A stretch of DNA of 64,000 nucleotides from Stentor roeselii (Eukaryota; Ciliophora; Heterotrichea; Heterotrichida; Stentoridae), in contig RSEH01000221.1 in the NCBI GenBank assembly GCA_006503475.1, positions 17,341 to 81,340 on the forward strand. Direction: 5' to 3'. Below are positions 10,495 to 20,413 of this stretch, in pieces. Both the position numbers and the translations under genes were made by a program. Every line of letters begins with the position of its first letter. Within the stretch, counting starts at the first letter, position 1. The notes under the pieces were generated by a model, which ran no database searches, was not told the origin of the DNA, and saw nothing but the letters and a program-made list of their open reading frames with translations.

Positions 10495-11885
10495 TGATGC
10501 ATTTCTGACGTAAGAAAATGTCTGGAAATAGAGAAGAATTTTTTTGGTTGTTTTGGGTAGGGGTTTTTAGGAATTTAGGAAGGGGTATATGGGTTTTAGT
10601 AGGTTAGGGTTTGTAGTTTTATTTAAGATTGTGATGAGGGTTATATGAAATAGGTTTATTTAATTTATTCGATTTTGGTAAATATTTTAAATTTAGAATA
10701 ATAGGTATTGATAAATTGTTTACAAATTTTAGATTAGTAACCAAATATATGTTGATTGCTATTAATTAAAAGATATAATTATAATTATAAAAATAATAAT
10801 CAAATTATTTAAATTAACGAATATTATTTTATATATAATTTATCTTTAATGAATTAATTTGTCTTTATGAATATAATTTAATTATTATCTTAATTTAAAC
10901 ATATAAATTTTTAATTAATTAATATAATTATAAATTTCTCTTTAACGTAGTTCGGATATTTAATTAAACCAGTTAATTTACTTAATTAATTTTAAATATT
11001 GAAAAATTAAATTTATTATTGCAATAAAATTCATGAATAATTCAAATTTTCATATACTGAACACTAAATTACAAAAATATTTATTATAAAATATTTATTA
11101 TGAAACTTTTAATATGTATAGAAATAGATTCCATTTAAATTTTTAATAATTTGTGCTAATATTATTTGAAATCAATAAATTGAATCAATAATAAATTTGA
11201 GATATATAAAATTTAAGCTATTGTAATCTGCTTTATATTTAATGCAATAATTAATCTCTTTTGTTACGATAATAAATTATATTAAATTTTCATCATGATT
11301 AGATGGATTCTTTTTAAAGATTTAATGATATTGAGTTAGTTTTAAGAATAAAAAACATCCTTCCATATATAAAATATTACTCAACCTTTTCAAAAAAATA
11401 CTTAAATTTTGTCAGTCTAATTTCTATTATTATTATTATAATTATTTATAATTCAAAGTTGATTAAAAATCAATTTAAATTTAATTAATTTAAAAAAAAT
11501 TCCAACAAAGAGTGTCCCGTCATTTAATCATTCAAAAAATTCTCAAATAGCAATTAGTAAATATATGGATTTAAGATAGACATAACCTATGCTATAATGT
11601 AAAAAATCAAAGACTCTGCAATCTTAAACTAAATATTTAAATATCAGACCGTAAGTAAAGCTCAGAAAACCGTTTCTCTCTAATTTGTAATTCAATATTC
11701 AATAAAAGCTAGTAAAAATTAAGACTTAAAAATAGCTTTATCTCTATGAAATTCTAAAAGCTCATCTATTAATTTTCCAAAACCTCTAACTACCTAAAAA
11801 CATAATAAAACTCACCAATACCCAAATAAAACTATAATTTCTTGAAAAATGATCAATCAATATTCTAATCAAAACTGATTACTTA
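10495..11885. other. 1.4-kb AT-rich intergenic region
   Basis: No gene, tRNA or clear repeat. The MAT-proximal part is C-free on the plus strand from 10523 to 10669, the mirror of the promoter composition. From about 10670 to 11500 the sequence is nearly all A and T with many TTAATT/AATTAA words. The last 350 nt turn C/A-rich, the 3' flank of the SH3 gene. It is the largest gap in the window and the most AT-rich. Confidence 0.6.
10523..10669 (-). promoter_or_regulatory. C/A-rich (sense) promoter flank of the MAT gene
   Basis: There is no C on the plus strand for 147 nt, so the sense strand has no G. On the minus strand it contains CCTAAAAACCCCTA, a word like those upstream of the kinase gene (281-310) and the C2 gene (16365-16380). 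Confidence 0.45.
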
Positions 11886-12782
11886 TTAATCAAGCATGAC
11901 ACAGTTTTTCGGAAACCTTCCGACTTTCTCCAAGATTTTTCCAACCCACCAAGTTGACTCATGATCATTAGCAAACAAAACAACACGATCACCAACATCC
12001 AAACTGATTTCTTCTTCATGACTAGCTACAAACGGATAAAGCACAATAGCTTCTTTAAATCCGGCATTATTACTATTCTTTGGAGAAAAAACCTCTGAGG
12101 CAAAGTTGCTAAAACTAGCAGTTCCCTTAAGACTTCCCCTAACACCCTGTCCTTCATCAGCACTTACCAGATCAGCGATTTTTTTACTGACGTCTTCACT
12201 CAGCTTATCCCAGTTCCCGTCGAATCCCTGCACAAGTCCAACGACATCATTGACGACTCCCGCGATTCCAAGTTTAAAATCTTCGAATTCTCTTCTTACT
12301 CTGAGATTTTCTTCTAAAAGTTCATTTTCCAAAGAAATTTTTTCCTTTTTCGCTTTTTTATTCTCACTGAGTAATTTTTCCATTTCTTCTTTTAAATTGT
12401 TTTCTTCAAGACAAAGGTTTTCCTGCATATTTTTTAGTTCTTCTTCCATTTCTTCATTCATTTTTTTGTGTTTTTCAAGTTTTTCACTGAGCGCCTTTAT
12501 GTAAGAAGTGTAGTAATTTTCAAGGTTTTCTTGATTACTTGGGACTGACCTTCTTTTTACTTCGAAATCATCGAGTTTGGGTTTCGGAGTCTCTGAAGTT
12601 CTTTTGTTCAAAATGTTTTTTCCTTTGTTTAAACGAGTCTGACTCGAAGGGAGAGACTTTTTGATTGAGTCAGAGATACCGATTTTTATTAATTTCGAGG
12701 TGGACTCGGAATGACCTTCTTTTGAAATCCCAGACTTCGCCTTGACTAAGCGATTTTTAGGAAGAGACTTGCGTTTGTCCAT
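11886..12782 (-). CDS. Coiled-coil protein with C-terminal SH3 domain
   Basis: A 298-residue protein: a basic Ser/Lys-rich N-terminus (1-85), a coiled coil (about 90-170), a linker, then an SH3 domain at about 240-298. The SH3 signatures are ALYDY-like IVLYPFVAS, the acidic EEEISLDVGDRV, the Trp pair STWWVGK and the closing GRFPKNCV. The ligand-groove residues (Tyr, Trp, Pro, Asn) are mostly present. SH3 proteins with coiled coils are typical of actin and endocytic scaffolds. SH3 domains are uncommon in ciliates as far as I know. Its ATG is 6 nt from the divergent coiled-coil gene. Confidence 0.85.
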   Translation of the reverse strand: MDKRKSLPKNRLVKAKSGISKEGHSESTSKLIKIGISDSIKKSLPSSQTRLNKGKNILNKRTSETPKPKLDDFEVKRRSVPSNQENLENYYTSYIKALSEKLEKHKKMNEEMEEELKNMQENLCLEENNLKEEMEKLLSENKKAKKEKISLENELLEENLRVRREFEDFKLGIAGVVNDVVGLVQGFDGNWDKLSEDVSKKIADLVSADEGQGVRGSLKGTASFSNFASEVFSPKNSNNAGFKEAIVLYPFVASHEEEISLDVGDRVVLFANDHESTWWVGKILEKVGRFPKNCVMLD

Positions 12783-12788
12783 TTAATA
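12783..12788. promoter_or_regulatory. 6-nt spacer between divergent ATGs
   Basis: The spacer is TTAATA, giving CAT-TTAATA-ATG. It is very similar to the 7645 spacer. Any promoter must lie in coding sequence or in this A/T tract. Confidence 0.5.
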
Positions 12789-14111
12789 ATGATAAAGTTT
12801 AATTTATTGAAAGTTGAAGGACTTGGTGACCTGTCACAGGCGGAGTGCCTCGTATTTGTTGATGAAGAACTAGTCAGCCAATCCTGCGACCTGCTTGCTT
12901 TCGGCGTTACTTTGAATCCTTTTCGCAATTCAGTTAGGTTCGTTGTGCTTGACCGGCCTAGTGGCTTGCTTATTTCAAGTTTGCAGTTTTTTTCTGATAT
13001 TTTTGAGCAGCCAGGACTCACCTGGTTGCCGCTTTTCTTGAGTGACGAGAACTTGATCCGGGAAATACCGGAAAATGTGCAGGGGCCTAGGGTTTTACTT
13101 GATGTTCAAATGGAACTCATGCAAGAACATCTGGTTTTCACTGAAAGTTCTGAATCTATTGAAGATTTTTCTCTTTCCAAACAAAAAGAAGAAAATTCAG
13201 TCCACCCTGAAGTGATTGGACTTCGAATAAAACTCACAGAATTGGAAAATTCGTTAAATCTTGTCAAAAGAAATTCAGAAGTCGAACTAGAAGAAGTTGT
13301 TAGAAAAAGCAAGGAAAAAATCATGAAACTTAAACAGAGATTGGTGAAAAGCTCTGCATTTTTGATGGAAAAAGAAGAGAAGTTTGAAAGTGCTGTTAAA
13401 GAAATTCATCGTTTGAAGGAAAGTCTGGAAAAAATGAGAAAGGAAAAAAAAGATCTTGAAGAAAAAGTAGAAAAATTTGAAAGACTTTCTGAAACTTTTT
13501 ACAATTCTTTGCAAGTTGATAAAAGCCGAATGTTTCTTGAAAACAATAAAAAAAACCTGCAAATATTTAGAGAATCTGAAGTTTTTATCATTCCTTCTTA
13601 CCCGATTCAAGAAAAGTCTCAAGAAATTTACAACTTATCTTCAAAACTCGTCGAAATCGAAAAAAAACTAAAAAAATACTCGAATTTCGAGCGAATTGAA
13701 AAAAAACTACAAAACATTCTCCATTCCTTAAACGTCGAAGGTCTTTTAAAGCTATCAGACGAGGCAGTTTATATAATCGGCAACAAAAAAATCAACCTAG
13801 TTCTAAAAAAAGACTCTTTACAAGTACGATGTGGAGGATATTTAAAGACTTTCGAAGCATACATCGCAAACTGTTGCAGTCAAGACATTCAAAACTTTCT
13901 CAAATCGAGAAACAGCAAAGAAAGCTCTCCAGTAAAAAGCAATTCAAGGTCCAACAACGGTTTCGACTGTGAAAAAATACAGAATTCTGTTATTAACAAA
14001 TCATTTGAATTAGACTTCAAAGTCCCTCTTCACAAAACCAGATCAAAAATAATAAACAAGCTGAAGTTATTCGAGCCTCTAGCCCAAAGTTTAAGTTCTC
14101 GTCACATGTAG
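12789..14111 (+). CDS. Coiled-coil protein with possible N-terminal C2-like domain
   Basis: A 440-residue protein. The first 110 residues are non-helical and hydrophobic (MIKFNLLKVEGLGDL, RFVVLDRPSGLLI, PGLTWLPLFL) and end PRVLLDVQM, which looks like a small beta-sandwich of C2 type; this is inference. Residues 130-250 and 280-310 are strong coiled coil rich in Lys/Glu. The tail is Ser/Lys-rich and ends LSSRHM. I do not recognise the family. It shares a 6-nt divergent start region with the SH3 coiled-coil gene, suggesting joint expression. The last third uses more C-containing codons than the middle. Confidence 0.75.
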   Translation: MIKFNLLKVEGLGDLSQAECLVFVDEELVSQSCDLLAFGVTLNPFRNSVRFVVLDRPSGLLISSLQFFSDIFEQPGLTWLPLFLSDENLIREIPENVQGPRVLLDVQMELMQEHLVFTESSESIEDFSLSKQKEENSVHPEVIGLRIKLTELENSLNLVKRNSEVELEEVVRKSKEKIMKLKQRLVKSSAFLMEKEEKFESAVKEIHRLKESLEKMRKEKKDLEEKVEKFERLSETFYNSLQVDKSRMFLENNKKNLQIFRESEVFIIPSYPIQEKSQEIYNLSSKLVEIEKKLKKYSNFERIEKKLQNILHSLNVEGLLKLSDEAVYIIGNKKINLVLKKDSLQVRCGGYLKTFEAYIANCCSQDIQNFLKSRNSKESSPVKSNSRSNNGFDCEKIQNSVINKSFELDFKVPLHKTRSKIINKLKLFEPLAQSLSSRHM

Positions 14112-14219
14112 TTAAATAACTACCTGAATCATCAGATTCTCTAAGAAGTCTTAATCAATGCAATAAAAAGGAAAAGTAACTTAATGTAAGTTCTTAATTT
14201 ATATCTGAAAATTAAATAA

Positions 14220-16241
14220 ATGAATGGAATAACCCCAGTCCTCGAAATTAATGAGCCTCAATCCGAAGTTCTTCGCCGTAGGTCCTCAGAAATAAGCGAT
14301 TTTCAAGACTTCGGCCCTGCAGACTTATGCATAGTCACAAGAGAATACAAACCAAGAGGTTTAAAAAAGCTTCTAAACAAGCCTTACCAAAGCACAAGTT
14401 TCCACTTCATTTACGGAGTTAACACCTCATCAGTCACCAGCATCGCAGCTTACTTTAAACGTCTTTCTGACACTTTTTCTAACATCCGAAAAGAAGTGAT
14501 CATCTCTGGATGTTTCTGCACTTTTGATATTTTTAACAAATGTGACGTGCGAGTTGAAATCGAGATGCCAGGACATACATCGATGTTCGTCATTGACAGT
14601 CTTGGGCGAAAACAAGAGCCAACTGATGAGAACTGGAAAGGGTGTTATTTGAGTTCTGTTCTAAGGTTTTTATACCCCAGGTACTCAGTCGCTTCTTTTA
14701 AAGACATGTTTGAGACACCTTCGGATATTCATCGATTTTTTGAGATCGCTGAAGAGTATTGGCCGAAACTCGGATTTGTTTTAGGAGACTTGGAAGATGT
14801 CGGGCAATATGGAGTGAATCTCCTTTTTCCTGGAGTGAATCGGTTTTTGCTTACTAGACAACTGCACCTACTGCATCAGTCTGTTTATAAGAAAATGATT
14901 GAAAAGGACCCGCTTTTTCTGGCGTTTTTTTCTGAGTCTAGTGTGAAAATCGCGAAATTCGATGAAATTTTGACACTACTTTCAAATCAGTTAAAAATCA
15001 CACCACATGCATTTCCACTTTACTTCTCGATTAGCAGGGCTTATTATAAAAAAGGAGATTTTGAACAGGCTGCTAAGATCTGCCAGTTCTTAGTTGAACT
15101 TAATTTGGAGGTTTTTGAGTATTGGGAACTTCTTATTAAAACATTCATCAAAATGCAGAATTTCGCTTGTGCTTTGATTTGCTTGAATAACCTGCCTTTA
15201 TATTCAGTAAATTGCAGAAACTTTGAAGTTTCTGCTAAAAATTTGCAGAGACCTGAAACGCTTTCTTGTTCAGCTGATAAAAACTTCTGGACAACGCCTA
15301 AAGACCCTGATTTTATCGCTTTTGAACATGTTTCGTCTTCGAAAAGTGTGAAGGAAAGGTCTTTGTTGAAGAAGCTGCAGGGTTTGCCTTCAGCAAAATA
15401 CACAGGCGGCTACCGACGTGGTTACAAGTTATTAGTTAAAATCGAAAAAGCTTTGGAATGGGACAACCTGTTGAAAATCAGATCTGACAACTTAAGAAGA
15501 TCAAATCTTCAAATCGATGACCCTGAATCTGAAAGTATTTCAACTGACCTAAACAGGTCAGGTTTCATTAGAACCGTATATGAAAGTATTGAATATTCCG
15601 TAAACATCGACACCAGAATCGACTTTTCAATTCAACCCGCTCAATGTTTGACAGTCCGAAACTACTTCTTAAGCGAAAATCCAGTAAATAAACTTGCCAA
15701 GCTTTTTGACTTTTCTCATCGTCAGCAGAGTGAGGGTACAAGTGACTTTTTCGCAAGTCTTCACATGGACTTGAAGTCAGTTTATGAGTGGCAAAAAGAA
15801 GTGAGCAACATTCAGGTCTTGTACGACTCTTCTCAAAGTAAATCTTATTCAGAAATTCCTTATTCAGGAGAAGTCTGGCTTTTAAGAGCCATGCTTTCTG
15901 AAAGGCTTATGAGGTTCAAGTCGGCTTTAAGGGCTTATGAGTACGTCACCCAAAAAGGCTTTTCTTTGTTTGCTTGGTCGAGAATTATTCATCTTACTGC
16001 TAGAGCTGGATGTCCTGCAAATACTATTAAAGCCGTTGTGGAAGTCATGAAATTTGTTGAAATGCAAAAAGTCTTTTTTGATAAAATTCCTCCTTGGATT
16101 GAATGTGTCTTGGCTCGACTTTGTAAGGAATGTGGAGTTAGACAGGTCATTAGTTTGATCAAAGAACACCCTGCCAAGTTTAAGGTTTTAGAGGAAGCTG
16201 TTGGAAAATTAAAGTATTGGGAAGTAGAAGGGTCGCGATGA
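14220..16241 (+). CDS. ChAPs-like (Bud7/Bch1-type, exomer) protein with TPR-type helices
   Basis: A 673-residue intronless protein. The N-terminus has GPADLCIVTR, followed by FHFIYGVNTSSVTS and DIFNKCDVRVEIEMPG. That order matches the ChAPs family as I recall it (GPPDLC..., Y-x-x-GVD-S-S..., FN-x-D-V-R), which with Chs5 forms the exomer coat for Arf1-dependent sorting at the trans-Golgi. TPR-like helical pairs follow (PLYFSISRAYYKKGDFEQAAKI, EVFEYWELLIKTFIKMQNFACA, WLLRAMLSERLMRFKSALRAYEYV). It contains YTGGYRRGYKLLVKIEKALEW. It ends in TGA, another sign of the standard code. The exomer call is a motif-based inference; a generic TPR protein is the alternative. Confidence 0.6.
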   Translation: MNGITPVLEINEPQSEVLRRRSSEISDFQDFGPADLCIVTREYKPRGLKKLLNKPYQSTSFHFIYGVNTSSVTSIAAYFKRLSDTFSNIRKEVIISGCFCTFDIFNKCDVRVEIEMPGHTSMFVIDSLGRKQEPTDENWKGCYLSSVLRFLYPRYSVASFKDMFETPSDIHRFFEIAEEYWPKLGFVLGDLEDVGQYGVNLLFPGVNRFLLTRQLHLLHQSVYKKMIEKDPLFLAFFSESSVKIAKFDEILTLLSNQLKITPHAFPLYFSISRAYYKKGDFEQAAKICQFLVELNLEVFEYWELLIKTFIKMQNFACALICLNNLPLYSVNCRNFEVSAKNLQRPETLSCSADKNFWTTPKDPDFIAFEHVSSSKSVKERSLLKKLQGLPSAKYTGGYRRGYKLLVKIEKALEWDNLLKIRSDNLRRSNLQIDDPESESISTDLNRSGFIRTVYESIEYSVNIDTRIDFSIQPAQCLTVRNYFLSENPVNKLAKLFDFSHRQQSEGTSDFFASLHMDLKSVYEWQKEVSNIQVLYDSSQSKSYSEIPYSGEVWLLRAMLSERLMRFKSALRAYEYVTQKGFSLFAWSRIIHLTARAGCPANTIKAVVEVMKFVEMQKVFFDKIPPWIECVLARLCKECGVRQVISLIKEHPAKFKVLEEAVGKLKYWEVEGSR

Positions 16242-16515
16242 AAATAGAAATTAAATAGGTTGCCTTGTTGTGGTTTATAAGAATTAATAGATTTTTCATC
16301 TGGTTTCTTGTAGAGATTTAATTTATCACTGGATCTTGTTAATCAACAGTTTAAATTGCTTAACTCAAAAAAACCCCTAAAAATTCTCCTAATTCACTTA
16401 AAACTCTTTTTCAATCAACAGTTCAAATCGATAACTCTTAAAAAGTCATTAAATATCTTCCAATAATTAAATTCTCAATCTTTCCTCAAGCCATAAACCA
16501 CTGACCAGTATAAAA

Positions 16516-17457
16516 ATGAATAATCGTCCAGGAACTTTAATAGTCAGGCCGATTTGCGGCAAACTATTGCGAGACACCGACTTCCTCACGAAGATGGACC
16601 CGTATTGCGTGATAGCCTGCGGAAGTCAAAGACAAAAGACAAGAATCGCATCAGGAGCAGGAAAAACGCCGAACTGGTCTGACCAGCTGGTATTTAAAAA
16701 GAACTTCGAAGACATGATCTCGATTTCTGTATGGGACTACGACGGCAACTCAAAGGATGACTTGATTGGAGAAGGGTCAGTTTCGATTTCTAGGATCACG
16801 GCAACTCCGAATTGGGAGGACTGGGTGGATATTGTTTATAAAGGAAGGAAGTCGGGAGAAGTTAGGCTTAATGTGACTTTTACACCTGATGCTAATGCTC
16901 AAGGGGCGTATCCACAGGGTGGGACTGGAATGCATGGAGCACCTCCTACGACAATTGTTTATATGAATTATCCTCCTCAGCCTCCACCTTACCCTGCTTA
17001 TCCTCCAAGTGGATACGGCACAGTCCCTCAACAAGCGCCTCCAAGTTACCCTGCTTACCCTCCGAGTTACCCAGCCTATCCTCCAGCTCCTCCGACGCAT
17101 CATCAGCCAGCTTATCCGCCCGCTCCTCAAGGTCCTCCAGGATACCCAGCAGTTCCTCAAGGAGCCCCTGGATATTCAACAATTCCTCAAGGTCCTCCAG
17201 GATACCCAGCAGCTCCTCAAGGTGCTCCTGGATATTCAACAGTCCCTCAAGGTGCTCCTGGATATTCGACAGTCCCTCAAGGTCCTCCAGGTTATTCGAC
17301 AGTTCCTCAAGGTGCTCCAGGTTATCCACCTCCTCATCAAGCGCCTCCTCCAGGGTACCCTCCTTCAGGTTACGCCCCAAGCCAAGGAAGTTACCCAGGC
17401 GGTTCTTATCCAGGTCATTACCCTCCTCAATACCCAGGCTACCCACAATCCTACTAG
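16516..17457 (+). CDS. C2-domain protein with Pro/Gly/Tyr-rich repeat tail
   Basis: A 313-residue protein. Residues 5-115 form a C2 domain: GTLIVRPICGKLLRDTDF, KMDPYCVIACG with Ca-binding-loop Asps, TPNWSDQLVF and WDYDGNSKDDLIGEG. The rest is low complexity, first PPYPAYPPSYPAYPP units and then about eight copies of a GYSTVPQGAP-like decamer. Such tails (as in annexins VII/XI and ALG-2 partners) favour phase separation and membrane-fusion roles. At the DNA level the repeat is a tandem array at 17128-17330. A Ca-dependent membrane adaptor is the likely role. The next gene starts 22 nt after the stop. Confidence 0.88.
   Translation: MNNRPGTLIVRPICGKLLRDTDFLTKMDPYCVIACGSQRQKTRIASGAGKTPNWSDQLVFKKNFEDMISISVWDYDGNSKDDLIGEGSVSISRITATPNWEDWVDIVYKGRKSGEVRLNVTFTPDANAQGAYPQGGTGMHGAPPTTIVYMNYPPQPPPYPAYPPSGYGTVPQQAPPSYPAYPPSYPAYPPAPPTHHQPAYPPAPQGPPGYPAVPQGAPGYSTIPQGPPGYPAAPQGAPGYSTVPQGAPGYSTVPQGPPGYSTVPQGAPGYPPPHQAPPPGYPPSGYAPSQGSYPGGSYPGHYPPQYPGYPQSY
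17128..17330 (+). repeat. Tandem 30-nt coding repeat (PGY decamer)
   Basis: A 30-nt unit encoding GY-[PS]-[AT]-x-PQG-[PA]-P repeats with few changes through the C2 protein tail. Copies differ mostly at wobble positions and at ccagca/tcaaca switches. Confidence 0.8.
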
Positions 17458-17479
17458 TTAACTTTCTCCATAAACTCAA

Positions 17480-18178
17480 ATGAAATGGGAATATTTAGCC
17501 TACGCAGCAGTAGCAGCAACAACAGTAGCAGCAATAACAGGAGCATACTTCTATCATCATTCAAACACATGCGCTTCTGGAATCATTCTGAAACAAGTGA
17601 TAAAAAAGTCAACTTATATCCAAATAATCCAAGAAATGCGAGAATTCACGAATTCCGGCTACCAAAAAAAACTCAAAGAATTTCGAGAAAAGCGTCGAAA
17701 GCTAGACCCAGAGTCTTTAGAATATGAAAAATTAGTGATTTCATTTAACCATGAAAGTAAATCACTCGTTGAACAAGCTCAAGAATTAGTCTTGAAAAAG
17801 TATCGACTAACTCAAAGTCACTTTGAAGATTCAGTCAATTTTTACGATTCAGACCCAGAACTTCAGAATCTGGTGATCAACGTTTTTGACACTTTTATCA
17901 GTGTGAAAGAAGAACAGTTACTGGGACTAGAAGAGACTAAAAGAATTTTAGACTATTACCAAAGTCGACTGAAAGAATACGAGTCTGACTGTCCAGACCT
18001 GGAGGAGTACATGATAATCAACAACAAAATAGAAGATGAGGTTTTCAAGTTATTTTCAATTGAAATCGAGGTGATGAACGCCTCTTGGGAAATTTACAAG
18101 AAAGAGATTGAAGACATGTATGAAGCTATTCGCAACCAAACTTACTGTGTTTTAGCTTCAACTGATAACTCTTTTTAG
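17480..18178 (+). CDS. Single-pass membrane protein with helical cytosolic/lumenal domain, unknown
   Basis: A 232-residue protein. Residues 5-24 are one hydrophobic helix (AYAAVAATTVAAITGAYFYH), so it is a signal anchor near the N-terminus. Residues 35-225 are charged and helical with little coiled-coil regularity (KKLKEFREKRRKLDPESLEYEKL, YYQSRLKEYESDCPDLEEYM). No family recognised. It lies 22 nt after the C2 gene and 6 nt before the dehydrogenase gene, part of a tight three-gene plus-strand run. A second ATG occurs within ATGAAATGG but out of frame. Confidence 0.75.
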   Translation: MKWEYLAYAAVAATTVAAITGAYFYHHSNTCASGIILKQVIKKSTYIQIIQEMREFTNSGYQKKLKEFREKRRKLDPESLEYEKLVISFNHESKSLVEQAQELVLKKYRLTQSHFEDSVNFYDSDPELQNLVINVFDTFISVKEEQLLGLEETKRILDYYQSRLKEYESDCPDLEEYMIINNKIEDEVFKLFSIEIEVMNASWEIYKKEIEDMYEAIRNQTYCVLASTDNSF

Positions 18179-18184
18179 GTAATA

Positions 18185-18883
18185 ATGGAAAAATTCGCAG
18201 TTGTCACTGGAGGGTCTTCTGGACTCGGTCTCAGTATCGCGGATTGTCTCAAGTCATCCGGTTTCCAAGTAATAGTCTGGGACAGGACACCTTCTACCAA
18301 TCATTCCTTCATCCAATGCGACGTGTCTGACCCATCTTCAGTACAGCGAGCATTAGTCGAGTCCTTAAAACTAACAAAAAAATTCGATGTTTTAGTAAAT
18401 TCCGCAGGAATAAGCATCGCGATTCCAACAGTTTCTCGTCGTTCAACACATGAACTCTCAGCATTCGAGGCAGTTTTAAAGGTGAACATCATTGGACTGT
18501 TCGATGTGACTCGGACTTTAACACCCTACATGAAAAACGGAGTAATTATCAACATTGCAAGTATGGCGGCTTCTGAAGGGCAAAGAGGACAAGCGGCCTA
18601 CGCAGCAAGCAAAGCTGCAGTCGCAGGACTCACAATGCCCTTGTCAAGGGACCTGGCAAGTCGAGCAGTGAGAGTCGTTTGTCTGTGTCCTGGGGTTTTT
18701 GAGACTCCCATGGCAAAGTCTATCAATCCTGGGGTAAAGGAAAAGATTTTAGCAGGAGTCGCTCTGGGAAGATTCGGAAAACCTGAAGAACTTGCTCATG
18801 TTGTCAAGATGTGCGTTGAGAATCAGTATTTAAATGGATGCTGCATCAATTTGAATGGAGGAGGAATATTTCCGAATATTTAA
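18185..18883 (+). CDS. Short-chain dehydrogenase, HSD10-like (3-hydroxyacyl-CoA dehydrogenase type 2)
   Basis: A 232-residue classical SDR. The NAD-binding TGGSSGLG (8-15) starts almost at the N-terminus. CDVSDP, NSAGIS and the catalytic Ser of NIASMAA follow, then Tyr139 and Lys143 in YAASKAA, and LCPGVFETPM. VTGGSSGLG, the EGQRGQAAYAASK segment and LGRFGKPEELAHVV resemble HSD17B10, which acts in mitochondrial isoleucine and fatty acid breakdown and in RNase P in animals. There is no targeting peptide. A decayed paralog lies at 61465-62145. The stop is 13 nt from the convergent copine stop. Confidence 0.93.
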   Translation: MEKFAVVTGGSSGLGLSIADCLKSSGFQVIVWDRTPSTNHSFIQCDVSDPSSVQRALVESLKLTKKFDVLVNSAGISIAIPTVSRRSTHELSAFEAVLKVNIIGLFDVTRTLTPYMKNGVIINIASMAASEGQRGQAAYAASKAAVAGLTMPLSRDLASRAVRVVCLCPGVFETPMAKSINPGVKEKILAGVALGRFGKPEELAHVVKMCVENQYLNGCCINLNGGGIFPNI

Positions 18884-18896
18884 GAAATTTAGAATG

Positions 18897-20360
18897 CTAG
18901 TGATAGTGGTTTAGGTAGTCCTCTAGTTGATGAGGAAGACGGTCGAGAACGAATGAACTGGCTTTTGATGGGGACTGAAAGTCTTTTAAACGTATAAATA
19001 AAATGTTTTCACGGCTTTGGGATGAGAATGAACTTGGTCGAAATGTTGACTCAGAGTTTATCATGTGGTTTGAAACCTCAATGAAGACTATGGACAAAGG
19101 ACTTGAAGATGTCTTTGCTAGCTGTTCTTGTAAAGCAATTACTGAAGATACTTCGCAGCATAACATTATAAACAATATAAAATAACCTCCATTTGACTGA
19201 TTTTTTAATGAATTCTGGAAGTCTTCAATCAATGGGCACAGGTTGCTATCTTCTGAAAAGACTATCAAAGGGATTGAATCTCGATAACAGCTTAAAAACT
19301 CGTTCATTGAGGAAAAATCGAAGTCTCTTGACTCTTGTTTCAAGCTGAAAAAACCACTAACTGGTTTCAATCTAGCTGAAGAAGCTCCAAATCCATAAAC
19401 TTTAATCGAATTTTGATTGTAATCTTGTAAAAACTCATTGAATGATAAAATCAATTCCTCGTATCTCGTTTTTTTACTTGTTTCAATGTAATGCAAGGAA
19501 TTCCGAAGGCTGCTATGACCGTTTCTTACTGTAAAGTCAACTGCAAAGCCAAAGCCGATCCACCCTCCTTCAAGTAAAAAGTCCACAAAAGAAAAATGAG
19601 TCTCAACAATTGCATTGATGACCTTCAAAACTCCTGAATTTTCATAATTTTTATTTTTCATCTTCTTTTTTTGCTCAATTAGAGGAATTTCAAAGCCAGA
19701 TGTCAAAATTTCTGATAAAGAAATAACCGCTGCTCCTATAAAATCGTCTTTTTTATTCCTGTCCCAGTCCCAAACTTCTATTCTTAGAGCTGTGTTGTTT
19801 GAAAGACCGCCTAGGACATCAGCTGATAAACTAAACTGCCTCCAAGTGGGGTTTAAAGTGTTTTTGATGATTTCACTGCGGAAGACTTCTGACCACCCCT
19901 GCTGGGTGCTTTTAAATATAAAAAAATAAGGATCTGACTTCCCGAAGATGTCTTTTTTGTCGACTTGTTTAGCTTCTAGTTGAATCTTGACTACTTCTGG
20001 AGTTTTTCGCTCTTCAGTGATGGAAAAAGCGAGTTTTTTCTCAGAATTTTCTAAAAGAAGTACTTTAGGTTTAGATACAAGAAGGGAGGATAAATTGCAA
20101 GACGTTGAAAAAGTTTCCTCTTCGAAGATATTAAGTAAAGAAAACTGTAACTTTTGAATAGACAACGGGAAAAAATTGACTTGAATCTTGTTGGTCCATT
20201 TCGAGGCATTGGCGCTGATCGATGATTCAGTTTTTCCCAATTCTACAAAAGAAGATGAGTCATAGTTGAACTCATATATAATACATTGAGAATCTTCCAT
20301 ATGATTCATTCCTAATGATTTCAAAGAAAAAGCAAGTTGATAGTGGTTGAATCTTTCCAT
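18897..20360 (-). CDS. Copine (C2-C2-vWA)
   Basis: I start at the ATG at 20360 (MERFNHYQLAF, 487 residues) because upstream in-frame sequence is A/T-rich and poorly protein-like. The first C2 domain is divergent (about 5-110). The second is clear (about 120-245): VDKKDIFGKSDPYFFIF, NPTWRQF, VWDWDRNKKDDFIG. A copine-type A domain covers 265-480: GWIGFGFAVDFTVRNGH, SLRNSLHYI, VYGFGAS. The metal site usually seen as DFTxSN here reads DFTVRN, so one Ser ligand is Arg. Copines are Ca-dependent phospholipid-binding proteins of the plasma membrane. The start lies 53 nt after the stop of the upstream DnaJ gene. Confidence 0.9.
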   Translation of the reverse strand: MERFNHYQLAFSLKSLGMNHMEDSQCIIYEFNYDSSSFVELGKTESSISANASKWTNKIQVNFFPLSIQKLQFSLLNIFEEETFSTSCNLSSLLVSKPKVLLLENSEKKLAFSITEERKTPEVVKIQLEAKQVDKKDIFGKSDPYFFIFKSTQQGWSEVFRSEIIKNTLNPTWRQFSLSADVLGGLSNNTALRIEVWDWDRNKKDDFIGAAVISLSEILTSGFEIPLIEQKKKMKNKNYENSGVLKVINAIVETHFSFVDFLLEGGWIGFGFAVDFTVRNGHSSLRNSLHYIETSKKTRYEELILSFNEFLQDYNQNSIKVYGFGASSARLKPVSGFFSLKQESRDFDFSSMNEFLSCYRDSIPLIVFSEDSNLCPLIEDFQNSLKNQSNGGYFILFIMLCCEVSSVIALQEQLAKTSSSPLSIVFIEVSNHMINSESTFRPSSFSSQSRENILFIRLKDFQSPSKASSFVLDRLPHQLEDYLNHYH

Positions 20361-20413
20361 AATAATAATAATGGATACTAAATAGAAATGTGAACAATGT
20401 CTTATCAACTATC

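Noticed and set aside
10670-11500. AT-rich island as a replication origin or excised-element scar
   Set aside because: Only composition supports it; no repeat, inverted end or TA-bounded structure was seen.
16777-17479. Repeat-rich open frames opposite or overlapping the C2/PGY gene
   Set aside because: They arise because the 30-nt repeat is open in several frames; only the plus frame starting at 16516 has a domain.
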